A stretch of 64,000 nucleotides of DNA from Deltaproteobacteria bacterium (GTDB lineage: Bacteria > UBA10199 > JACPAL01 > GCA-016699445): assembly GCA_016699445.1 (NCBI GenBank), contig CP064976.1, forward strand, positions 1,736,001-1,800,000. Reading direction: 5' to 3'. A program made the translations under genes and the position numbers. Positions within the stretch are counted from its first letter, which is position 1. Every line of letters begins with the position of its first letter. Under the pieces are notes generated by a model. That model saw only the letters and a list, made by a program, of their open reading frames with translations. It made no database searches and was not told the origin of the DNA. Of this stretch, positions 1 through 7,716 are shown one piece after another.

Positions 1-2
1 TT

Positions 3-713
3 AATCCCATTTCTTACCGCAAAAAAGTTTATCGCAATATTTTCACCTGCTCGCCTTCTCAATATTTATTAGACGATATCTGTGATGCTGAAGATTTTGA
101 TTTAGTAGATCAATTAATTCAGATGACATCCGAAATAGACCATCACCAATCCCAACCGCACCGACCGTTTCAATATGGAATTATCGAGTCTGACGAAGTG
201 TTATCTGTTTTTAAAAAAGAAAAATGGGGTATTGGTCGTTTTGGGGATGGGTTAACTTACGGTGTTTGGTATGCGGCTGAAGATGAAATGACGAGTGTGT
301 ATGAGGCGGCGTGGACCGCTTATCGATTAGCGAGAGATAATGTTTTGTTAAATGGAGAAGTGTATACCAGTGATCGATCGATGTTTGAAGCCAAAGTCTC
401 AAGCAAGAAAGCGATTGATCTTACTAAAGAAAAAGAGATTCAAACGTCTTTGATCGATAATGATTATGCATTTTGTCAAAAGATAGGACGGCAAGTGCAT
501 CAAGAAAGCTTTGATCTGCTACGCACTCCATCAGCTCGTCGAAAAGAAGGGGTATGTGTTCCGATTTTTTCCCAACTATGCATAGGGAAAATTTCTTATA
601 AGTACGGCCTGAGTTTTCATATTTTACCCAGTGGCCAGATCCATGTGAGCTCTGGAAATCAAGAGATGAACTTCACTCAATCAGCCGATCAGCTTCATGT
701 GAACTTGGTTTGA
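3..713 (+). CDS. RES-domain toxin-like protein, 5' partial
   Basis: The reading frame is open from the left edge (first complete codon at 3), so the gene starts outside the window; the internal ATG at 123 is probably not the true start. The visible part matches the RES family (toxins that degrade NAD+, usually paired with an upstream Xre/MbcA-type antitoxin). The stretch around GRFGDG, then a tyrosine-rich YGVWYAAEDEMTSVYEA segment, resembles the conserved RES core with its Arg, Tyr and Glu positions. The cognate antitoxin would lie upstream and is not visible. The gene ends 34 bases before a DUF1016 gene, so the two may form a small stress or defence patch. Family assignment is from remembered motif shape only. 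Confidence 0.7.
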   Translation, partial: NPISYRKKVYRNIFTCSPSQYLLDDICDAEDFDLVDQLIQMTSEIDHHQSQPHRPFQYGIIESDEVLSVFKKEKWGIGRFGDGLTYGVWYAAEDEMTSVYEAAWTAYRLARDNVLLNGEVYTSDRSMFEAKVSSKKAIDLTKEKEIQTSLIDNDYAFCQKIGRQVHQESFDLLRTPSARRKEGVCVPIFSQLCIGKISYKYGLSFHILPSGQIHVSSGNQEMNFTQSADQLHVNLV

Positions 714-747
714 CAGCCATACCCCTCTCCATTAGGCCCTCCCGCCT

Positions 748-1953
748 ATGTCTAACGAAATGGATAAAGTGTATAGCTCCAAGCGCTTAGGCAAGCCATT
801 ATCTAAAACTACCGATTATGCTCAATTTTTGAACGGCATCAAATCCCGCATTCGCTCAGCAAGGATTGAAGTAGCACGTCAGGTTAATAGCGGTTTGATC
901 AGTCTTTATTGGTCAATCGGTCAAGACATTGTTGCAAAACAAGAAAGTCTTGGCTGGGGTAAGTCAGTTGTTGAGAAGCTGTCCAAGGATTTGCAAAAGG
1001 CGTTTCCTCGTTCTGAGGGATTTTCAGCAGATAATTTATGGCGTATGCGCCAATTTTATATCGAATATTTTGACCCTTCAATTCTGGAACAGCTTGTTCC
1101 AGAATTGACTGGGAAAAAAATAAAAAAGCTTGAAACTCCAATTCTGGAACAGCTTGTTCCAGAATGGCGCAGCAAAATTAAATTTCGTAATAATAAAAAA
1201 ATGTTCCGTTGGGAAAGAATGATTGGCCAGATTCTGGCAAGTGTTCCTTGGGGCCACCATGTGCTTATTCTTAAGAAAATTAAGTCGTTTCCAGAGAGAC
1301 TCTATTATCTAAAAGCCTCAGCGTCATTGGGTTGGAGTCGGGATGTCCTGCTCAATCAGATCAAAGCTGATGCTTATCGCCACTTCATGAGAGGCAGTAA
1401 AACAAGCAATTTTAAATTGGCTTTGCCGGACTATCTGGTGGAGCAGGCGGAAGAAGCTCTCAAGAGTTCCTATAATCTGGAATTTTTAGGTATTAAAGAA
1501 GCCATTCATGAGCGTCATTTGGAAAGTCGACTGATCGAAAAACTTAAAAGTTTTATTCTCGAGCTGGGCTATGGTTTTTGCTTTGTTGGCAGTCAATATA
1601 GAATGACACTTGGTGAAAATGAATATTTCATTGATTTGTTGTTCTATCATCGTTTTCTAAAATCTTTGGTTGCTGTTGAATTAAAAACCGGGAAATTTAA
1701 ACCAGAGTATGCTGGAAAAATGGATTTCTACTTGAATCTCCTCAACGAATCAGAAAAGTCCCATGATGATAATCCATCCATTGGGATCATTCTTTGTGCT
1801 GAAAGAGATAAGGTGGAAGTTGAGTTTTCATTGCGAACTAAAACTAATCCAATTGGTGTAGCGGAATATAAGCTTTATCAAAACCTGCCAAATAATTTTA
1901 AGGGTAAATTACCAACATTGAAACAACTTACAGAAGGATTGAAATTAAAATAA
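748..1953 (+). CDS. DUF1016/YhcG-like PDDEXK nuclease-family protein
   Basis: This 401-residue protein has the two-part build of the YhcG/DUF1016 family. The N-terminal helical domain carries SLYWSIGQDIV and later SADNLWRMRQFY. The C-terminal PD-(D/E)XK-type nuclease domain carries IDLLFYHRFLKSLVAVELK, where the Asp and the ExK are the likely metal-binding and catalytic positions. The family is often found with restriction-modification and mobile genes, and its exact role is not settled. Between the domains, at about residues 112-139, an ILEQLVPE peptide occurs twice, encoded by two copies of a perfect palindrome (separate entry). It sits just upstream of valS with 5 bases between them but is unlikely to be functionally linked. 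Confidence 0.85.
   Translation: MSNEMDKVYSSKRLGKPLSKTTDYAQFLNGIKSRIRSARIEVARQVNSGLISLYWSIGQDIVAKQESLGWGKSVVEKLSKDLQKAFPRSEGFSADNLWRMRQFYIEYFDPSILEQLVPELTGKKIKKLETPILEQLVPEWRSKIKFRNNKKMFRWERMIGQILASVPWGHHVLILKKIKSFPERLYYLKASASLGWSRDVLLNQIKADAYRHFMRGSKTSNFKLALPDYLVEQAEEALKSSYNLEFLGIKEAIHERHLESRLIEKLKSFILELGYGFCFVGSQYRMTLGENEYFIDLLFYHRFLKSLVAVELKTGKFKPEYAGKMDFYLNLLNESEKSHDDNPSIGIILCAERDKVEVEFSLRTKTNPIGVAEYKLYQNLPNNFKGKLPTLKQLTEGLKLK
1081..1165. repeat. Two in-frame palindromes 60 bp apart
   Basis: A 25-base unit with 11-base arms (ATTCTGGAACA / TGTTCCAGAAT) and a GCT loop lies at 1081-1105 and again, identical, at 1141-1165. Both are translated as part of the DUF1016 gene and encode ILEQLVPE. 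The spacing of 60 bp keeps the frame. This looks like a short palindromic element that inserted into, or duplicated within, the linker between two protein domains. Confidence 0.85.
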
Positions 1954-1958
1954 AACAT

Positions 1959-4661
1959 ATGACTCAAGAAATAGATAAAGTTTACGACCCGAAGCAGGTC
2001 GAAGAAAAATGGCTTAAAATTTGGCTGGATCAAAATTTGTTTCGAGCCAATCCTGAAGGCGAAGCGGCTCAAAATTTTTCAATGGTGATTCCTCCACCTA
2101 ACGTCACGGGTGTTTTGCATATGGGTCACGCACTGAACAATACGCTGCAGGATATTTTGGTTCGTTACCAGCGCATGTTGGGAAAAAATGTTTTGTGGGT
2201 TCCTGGTACTGATCATGCGGGTATTGCGACTCAGAATGTCGTCGAACGCGAGCTGAAAAAAGAAGGCAAGAAACGCCAAGATCTCGGCCGTGAAAAATTT
2301 ATCGAACGGGTGTGGCAATGGAAAGAGCAGAGTGGCAATCAAATCGTTCACCAGCTCAAACGTTTGGGCGCTTCCTGCGATTGGAGTCGTGAACGTTTCA
2401 CCATGGACGAGGGTTTGTCAAAAGCGGTGCGTGAAGCTTTTGTGCGTCTTTATGAAAAGGGTCTGATCTATCGTGACAAATACCTCATCAATTGGTGCCC
2501 GCGTTGTTTGACAGCGCTTTCGGATATTGAAGTGGAACATCAAGAGCAAGATGGGTTTTTGTGGCATATTCGGTATGATGCCGTAGGGGCAGGCCCCCGT
2601 GCCTGCCCTGATCCGGGCGACCACGGTGGGTCGCCCCTACGGGAAATCGTCGTTGCTACCACCCGCCCAGAAACATTGTTAGGTGACACCGCTGTGGCTG
2701 TTCATCCTGATGACGCACGTTACAAACATCTTATTGGTAAGAAATTAATTCTTCCTTTGGTGAATCGGGAAATTCCCGTCATTGCCGATCATCGAGTTGA
2801 TAAGGAATTTGGAACGGGTGCGGTGAAGGTCACTCCCGCTCATGATTTTAACGATTTTATTTTTGGCAATGACCATGAGCTTGAACGCATTAATGTCTTA
2901 ACTCCCGATGCCAAGATGAATGAGAATGCTCTTCATTTTCAAGGGATGGATCGTTTTGAAGCGCGTAAACAAATCGTCGCAGAACTCGAAGAAAAAGGTT
3001 TTTTAGTCAAAATCGACAAACATAAATTGAGTGCGGGACAATGCTATCGTTGTAAGACCGTTGTGGAGCCTTATCTATCGCTTCAATGGTTTGTAAAAAC
3101 AAAACCCTTGGCCGAGCGCGCACTGAAAGCCGTGCATGATGGTAAAACCAAATTTTATCCTGAAAATTGGACGAAGGTTTATGAGCAGTGGATGGAAGGG
3201 ATTAAAGACTGGTGTATTTCACGCCAGATTTGGTGGGGACATCGGATTCCTGCATGGTTTTGCGAATGTAACGAAATCATCGTCTCACGCGAGCCCCCTA
3301 CATCCTGTCCTCAATGTTCGTCGAAAAATTTACGACAAGAAGAAGACGTGCTGGATACGTGGTTTTCCTCAGGCCTCTGGCCATTTTCCACTTTAGGCTG
3401 GCCCGAACAAACGCCCGAGCTCAAAGCTTTTTATCCGACCTCTGTGTTGGTGACAGGTTTTGATATTATCTTTTTCTGGGTCGCGCGCATGATGATGTTT
3501 GGTTTGGAATTTATGGATGATGTGCCTTTTAAAGACGTCTACATCCACGCTCTTGTGCGCGATGCGCATGGGCAGAAAATGAGTAAATCGAAGGGGAATG
3601 TGGTTGATCCGTTGATGATCATGGAAAAGTTTGGGACGGACGCATTTCGGTTTACGCTTACAGCTTTGGCTGCTCAGGGTCGTGATATTAAACTCAGTGA
3701 AGAAACAATCGAAGGGTATCGGAATTTTTGTAACAAAATTTGGAACGCTTCGCGATTTGCGATGATGCAAATCGAAAACGTAGGGGCAGGCCCCCGTGCC
3801 TGCCCTGAATCGGATGCCCAAACCAACCAGGGTGGCCACGGTGGGCCACCCCTACGGGATTTGTCGATCCTCGATAAATGGATATTAACAATCTGGGACA
3901 AAACTATCGTTGATGTTAAAAACGCGATTGAAGCTTATCATTACGATGAAGTTGCAAAGCTTCTGTATCATTTCTTCTGGCGTCAGTTTTGTGATTGGTA
4001 TCTTGAATTTTCAAAAGTGAAGCTCAATAAAAACGTGCTCTTTTATATCCTTGAATCCTCGATGCGCGCACTTCATCCTGTCGTGCCGTTTATTACTGAA
4101 GAGATTTGGAAAAAATTAAATCCAAATCCTCAAGCGACAATCGTGACGTCTTCTTTTCCTCAACCACAAGGCTACGTTTTCGAAAAAGAAAGCCAGGATG
4201 TGGAGACTTTGATCCAAGTGATCACAGCGATCCGGAATATTCGCGGAGAAAACCAGATCCCTATCAAGTCTCAAGTGTCTCCGATTTTTTATGGAGCTAG
4301 TGAGGAATTGAAAAATCTTTTGGATCAAAATTCCGAACTCCTCATGCGTTTTACCAATGCTCAAACAGCAACATGGTCTACTGAAAAAGTGACTCCCAAG
4401 AAAATGGCCCACGCGGCTTTAGTGGGTCTGGATATTTACATTCCTCTTGAAGGCTTAGTCGATTTTGAAAAAGAAGTGGCTCGTCTCGAGAAGGAAATTC
4501 AACGATTGAAAGAAGATACGGAGCGTCGTGAGAAACGGTTGGCAGATCAAAACTTTGTGGCGCGTGCCGATGCTGATGTCGTGGAAGAGGAACGCTCCCG
4601 AGTGAAAGACAATCTCACCAAGATTGTGCGTTTGGAAAACACGCTTCAAAATATTCGCTAA
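1959..4661 (+). CDS. valS: Valyl-tRNA synthetase
   Basis: This is a class I aminoacyl-tRNA synthetase that charges tRNA-Val in the cytoplasm. The HIGH signature is present as HMGH in PPPNVTGVLHMGHAL near residue 45. The KMSKS loop is intact in GQKMSKSKGNVVDPL near residue 530. WFSSGLWPFSTLGWP, the anticodon-binding region and a C-terminal coiled coil (from about residue 830, VDFEKEVARLEKEIQRLKE) follow in the usual order. The length (900 residues) is normal for the family. Two palindromic insertions encode VGAGPRACP...LR peptides near residues 208-228 and 607-632, inside the editing region and after the catalytic core. The start ATG fits the family N-terminus (YDPKQVEEKW). Confidence 0.97.
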   Translation: MTQEIDKVYDPKQVEEKWLKIWLDQNLFRANPEGEAAQNFSMVIPPPNVTGVLHMGHALNNTLQDILVRYQRMLGKNVLWVPGTDHAGIATQNVVERELKKEGKKRQDLGREKFIERVWQWKEQSGNQIVHQLKRLGASCDWSRERFTMDEGLSKAVREAFVRLYEKGLIYRDKYLINWCPRCLTALSDIEVEHQEQDGFLWHIRYDAVGAGPRACPDPGDHGGSPLREIVVATTRPETLLGDTAVAVHPDDARYKHLIGKKLILPLVNREIPVIADHRVDKEFGTGAVKVTPAHDFNDFIFGNDHELERINVLTPDAKMNENALHFQGMDRFEARKQIVAELEEKGFLVKIDKHKLSAGQCYRCKTVVEPYLSLQWFVKTKPLAERALKAVHDGKTKFYPENWTKVYEQWMEGIKDWCISRQIWWGHRIPAWFCECNEIIVSREPPTSCPQCSSKNLRQEEDVLDTWFSSGLWPFSTLGWPEQTPELKAFYPTSVLVTGFDIIFFWVARMMMFGLEFMDDVPFKDVYIHALVRDAHGQKMSKSKGNVVDPLMIMEKFGTDAFRFTLTALAAQGRDIKLSEETIEGYRNFCNKIWNASRFAMMQIENVGAGPRACPESDAQTNQGGHGGPPLRDLSILDKWILTIWDKTIVDVKNAIEAYHYDEVAKLLYHFFWRQFCDWYLEFSKVKLNKNVLFYILESSMRALHPVVPFITEEIWKKLNPNPQATIVTSSFPQPQGYVFEKESQDVETLIQVITAIRNIRGENQIPIKSQVSPIFYGASEELKNLLDQNSELLMRFTNAQTATWSTEKVTPKKMAHAALVGLDIYIPLEGLVDFEKEVARLEKEIQRLKEDTERREKRLADQNFVARADADVVEEERSRVKDNLTKIVRLENTLQNIR
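2581..2642. repeat. In-frame REP-like palindrome in valS, copy 1
   Basis: The outer arms CCGTAGGGGC and GCCCCTACGG are exact reverse complements. The interior contains two further complementary GC-rich blocks (GCAGGC...GCCTGC and GGGCGACC...GGGTCGCCC). The 62 bp are translated in frame in valS. The bounds were set by the limits of the outer arms. Confidence 0.85.
3779..3856. repeat. In-frame REP-like palindrome in valS, copy 2
   Basis: This is a second member of the same family as the element at 2581. It begins CGTAGGGGCAGGCCCCCGTG and closes with GGTGGGCCACCCCTACG; the outer arms CGTAGGGG/CCCCTACG are complementary. Its interior is longer and diverged compared with the first copy. It is translated in frame and adds about 26 residues to ValS. 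Confidence 0.85.
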
Positions 4662-4662
4662 T

Positions 4663-5505
4663 ATGTCAGACTCTTCTCTACAGATACTGATCGATTTGGC
4701 TTTAAAAGAAGATGTGAAGTCAGGTGATGTGACCAGTCAGGCTTTGTTTGGAGATGGATTGATTTCCAAAGAAGCTTTTTTAGTAGCGAAAGAAGAAGGG
4801 GTATTGGCAGGACTATTTGTCGCTCAAAAAGTTTTTCAAGCGGTTGATCCTCAGATTATTTTTGAAGAATTGATTTCAGATGGCCAAGCTTTCAAAACAG
4901 GTCAAAAAATTGCTAAAATTTCTGGAAGCCTTCAGTCGATTCTGACAGCTGAACGTACAGCTCTAAATTTTCTCCAGCATCTTTCAGGCATTGCCTCCCT
5001 TACTCAAAAATTTGTAAAAGCTGTGTCGGGTACATCAGTTAAAATTTTAGATACGCGTAAAACCCTTCCAGCTTATCGAGATTTGGAAAAGTATGCGGTT
5101 AAAATGGGTGGTGGTGAAAATCATCGTCAGGGTCTTTATGACCAGTATCTGATCAAAGATAATCATCTCATGGGACGCTCAATCACCGAAGCCCTGCAGC
5201 TGGTGAAAAATCACAATCATGATGGAAAAAAAGTTGAGATTGAAGTGTATCGTTTGGATCAAATTGAGGAAGTTTTGAAATCAGGAGCTGATATTATTTT
5301 GCTCGATAATTTTTCTCCAACAGATTTGAAAAAAGCCATTGCTCTTGTCAATTGTCTAGCTAGCGGTCGCACCCAAACAGAAGCATCAGGTGGTATCAAT
5401 CTACAAAACGTTTTGGAATATGCCCAAACAGGAGTCGACCGAATCTCCATCGGCGCTCTTACTCATTCAGCCAAGGCTTTGGATATTGGCTTGGAGATTT
5501 TTTAA
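4663..5505 (+). CDS. nadC: Nicotinate-nucleotide pyrophosphorylase (quinolinate phosphoribosyltransferase)
   Basis: The enzyme converts quinolinate and PRPP to nicotinate mononucleotide in de novo NAD synthesis. Family signatures are clear: LIDLALKEDVKSGDVTS at the N-terminus, ERTALNFLQHLSGIAS, TRKTLPAYRDLEKYAVKMGG with substrate-binding Arg and Lys, and the C-terminal barrel motifs VEIEVYRLDQ, DIILLDNF and ASGGI. The length of 280 residues is typical. I chose the ATG at 4663 over the in-frame one at 4624, because the latter lies inside valS and adds a non-family leader. The start is 1 base after the valS stop, suggesting co-transcription. The end overlaps the convergent parA gene by 4 bases. 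Confidence 0.95.
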   Translation: MSDSSLQILIDLALKEDVKSGDVTSQALFGDGLISKEAFLVAKEEGVLAGLFVAQKVFQAVDPQIIFEELISDGQAFKTGQKIAKISGSLQSILTAERTALNFLQHLSGIASLTQKFVKAVSGTSVKILDTRKTLPAYRDLEKYAVKMGGGENHRQGLYDQYLIKDNHLMGRSITEALQLVKNHNHDGKKVEIEVYRLDQIEEVLKSGADIILLDNFSPTDLKKAIALVNCLASGRTQTEASGGINLQNVLEYAQTGVDRISIGALTHSAKALDIGLEIF

Positions 5506-6395
5506 TTTGCCTTACGACGATCGCTTTCACTCGGTACAACAGCTAAATGAGACTTGAGTCGTTGCATCACTTCACTGGCCAGAGATTGGTAATTAAGAGA
5601 TCCACTGGAAGAAGGGGCAAAGTCGAATACAGGGCGACCTTCGAGTTGAGCTTTGTTGATGGCTGTATTGATGGTGATGTGAGACTTGAAGATTTTGCCA
5701 CTGAAAAATCTCTTCATGTTTTCTAAAATAAGATTGTTCATGGTCACGTTTCGGCCATCGACGCGAGTGAAGACAACTCCCAAGACATCGAGAGGAGGAT
5801 TCAAACGTTCTTTGACTTCGCGCAAAGTATCCAAAAGATCTGTCACACCTTCAAAAGCCAACACGCTCATTTCGCAAGGAACCAACACACAGTCAGCAGC
5901 CACTAATCCATTTAAGGTAAGATTTCCCAAAGAAGGAGGGCAGTCGAGAATGATAAAATCATAGTGAGTTTTGGCAGTTTTTAAAGCATTGCTTAAAATG
6001 ATTTCTTTTCCAATGCGAGATCCTAAGATGGATTCGGATTGCACAAGAGCTTTATCGCCTGGAGTGATGTCAAAACCCTCAATTTCTGTTTTGACCACAG
6101 CGTCCATGATATTGCCTTTTTTTGCTTCTAAGACTTGAGAAAGAGGCGTGTATTCAACTCCATCTTTGACGATAGCTCCCAGAGATTTTTCCACATGGCC
6201 TTGAGGGTCAAGATCAATCACCAAAACACGGCGTTGATGAAAATAGGCGAGAGAGGCAGAGAGATTAACGGTGCTAGTGGTTTTTCCCACGCCGCCTTTT
6301 TGAGAACAGACAGCAATCACTTGAGCTTTACGGTCTCCATCTTCGTATTGTGGACCGCTGATCATAAAATCTTTTAGTTTATCCGTGATTGACAT
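5502..6395 (-). CDS. ParA/Soj-family ATPase (orphan)
   Basis: This deviant-Walker P-loop ATPase resembles chromosome or plasmid partition ParA proteins. The deviant Walker A motif KGGVGKTTS lies near residue 34. The Walker A' DLDPQG and Walker B IILDCPPSLG follow in order. A 20-30 residue N-terminal extension precedes the ATPase core. No parB-like gene is adjacent, so its cargo is unknown; orphan ParA/MinD proteins can also position other cell structures. A purine-rich GGGGG tract lies 4 bases before the ATG. It is transcribed divergently from hemW across an 80-base gap. Confidence 0.9.
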   Translation of the reverse strand: MSITDKLKDFMISGPQYEDGDRKAQVIAVCSQKGGVGKTTSTVNLSASLAYFHQRRVLVIDLDPQGHVEKSLGAIVKDGVEYTPLSQVLEAKKGNIMDAVVKTEIEGFDITPGDKALVQSESILGSRIGKEIILSNALKTAKTHYDFIILDCPPSLGNLTLNGLVAADCVLVPCEMSVLAFEGVTDLLDTLREVKERLNPPLDVLGVVFTRVDGRNVTMNNLILENMKRFFSGKIFKSHITINTAINKAQLEGRPVFDFAPSSSGSLNYQSLASEVMQRLKSHLAVVPSESDRRKAN

Positions 6396-6475
6396 GGCGC
6401 CCCCTTACTGAAATTGACAACCTTTGAAATATTGGGGCCCCCTAGTCGAGCGAGACCCGCGAAATCAAGTCTAAT

Positions 6476-7654
6476 ATGAGAAACTTTTCGATTTATATCC
6501 ATATTCCTTTTTGTGAAGTGAAATGCGGGTATTGTGATTTTTTTTCAGTGGCTCGTGGCTATGAGGATTTTGATCTTCAGAAGCAGTATGTGGACGAATT
6601 AATCCGCGAAATCGAAACCCGTTCAGAACCTTACCAAGGCAAAAAAATCCACACTCTCTTTTTTGGAGGAGGGACGCCGTCGCTCTTGGAGTCCAAGCTT
6701 TTGGAGAAAATTATTCAGACTCTTTCGAAATATTTTATGTGGTCGTCGGAGACTGAATTTACGATGGAAGCCAATCCTAAAACAGTGTCTCTTGAAAAAC
6801 TTAAAATTATCCGAAGTCTGGGCGTCAATCGTTTGTCTATGGGTGTCCAATCTTTTGAAGATCGGTTCTTAAAAGTCTTGGGTCGGATTCATTCGGGGGA
6901 CGAAGCCAAAAAGACGATTGCGGACGCTTATCAAGCAGGTTTTGAAAAAGTGAATTTTGATATGATCATGGCCTTGCCGGGACAGACATTTGAGGATAGG
7001 AAAAAGGATCTTGAGACGGCCTTGAGTTTTCATCCACAGCATCTCTCCGCCTACCATCTGACGATCGAAGCCGGGACGGCTTTTGAGAAGATTTATGGAA
7101 AATCTGTAGGGGCAATTCATGAATTGCCCCTACCATCCGAAGATGTTGGCGTGCAGTGTCTCACTTGGACTCGTGATAGGTTGAGAGCCGCTGGATTGCC
7201 TCCATATGAGATTTCCAATTTCGCCAAACCGGGGTTTGAATGTCGTCATAATCAAAATTATTGGGAGTACGGCGAGTATCTGGGGTGTGGAGCTGGAGCT
7301 GCTTCTTTCCTAAAAATGAATCAATTGGATGCCTCTTCAAAAAAAACGTTTGCAGTCCGGCAAACGAATCATCGCGATCTTAAAAAATATATTTCAGGTG
7401 ATTGGTTGGGATTTTCTGAAGAAATCACGCATAAAATGGGCATGGGAGAGTACTGCATGCTGGCCTTACGAACTCGGGAGGGCGTGAACACTCAAACCTT
7501 TGAAGCTCTTTTTGGACAAGAATTTTACCAAACCTATGAAAAATACTTGAAAAAGTATCAGGATCAGCATTTTTTAATCAAAAATGGCCACCATTTCACC
7601 CTTACAGAACAAGGGATTTTGTATGCGGACACTATAGTGTCTGATTTTATTTAA
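6476..7654 (+). CDS. hemW: Radical SAM heme chaperone HemW-like protein
   Basis: The protein opens with YIHIPFCEVKCGYCDFF, the CX3CX2C radical-SAM cluster motif extended by a further aromatic residue as in HemW/coproporphyrinogen oxidase-like proteins. It continues with FFGGGTPS, EANP, GVQSF and a C-terminal HemW domain (YCMLALRTREGVN). HemW-group proteins bind heme and are thought to deliver it to apoproteins. At about residues 211-220 a perfect palindrome encodes VGAIHELPLP in frame within an otherwise normal 392-residue protein. The start ATG directly precedes the conserved YIHIPFC segment. Confidence 0.92.
   Translation: MRNFSIYIHIPFCEVKCGYCDFFSVARGYEDFDLQKQYVDELIREIETRSEPYQGKKIHTLFFGGGTPSLLESKLLEKIIQTLSKYFMWSSETEFTMEANPKTVSLEKLKIIRSLGVNRLSMGVQSFEDRFLKVLGRIHSGDEAKKTIADAYQAGFEKVNFDMIMALPGQTFEDRKKDLETALSFHPQHLSAYHLTIEAGTAFEKIYGKSVGAIHELPLPSEDVGVQCLTWTRDRLRAAGLPPYEISNFAKPGFECRHNQNYWEYGEYLGCGAGAASFLKMNQLDASSKKTFAVRQTNHRDLKKYISGDWLGFSEEITHKMGMGEYCMLALRTREGVNTQTFEALFGQEFYQTYEKYLKKYQDQHFLIKNGHHFTLTEQGILYADTIVSDFI
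7106..7133. repeat. Perfect 28-bp palindrome inside hemW
   Basis: The 14-base arms GTAGGGGCAATTCA and TGAATTGCCCCTAC are exact reverse complements with no loop. The GTAGGGGC/GCCCCTAC ends are the same as in the two valS elements, so this is a shorter relative. It is translated in frame. Confidence 0.88.
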
Positions 7655-7716
7655 TTTTTTAAGAAACTTTTTTGGTGGTTGGACGAAGATAACTTTAAGA
7701 AGGGGATTTGAGATTT

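Noticed and set aside
3393..3901. Antisense open frames across valS (up to 148 residues)
   Set aside because: They overlap a conserved gene on the other strand, carry no recognisable motifs, and one derives largely from the palindrome, which reads open on both strands.
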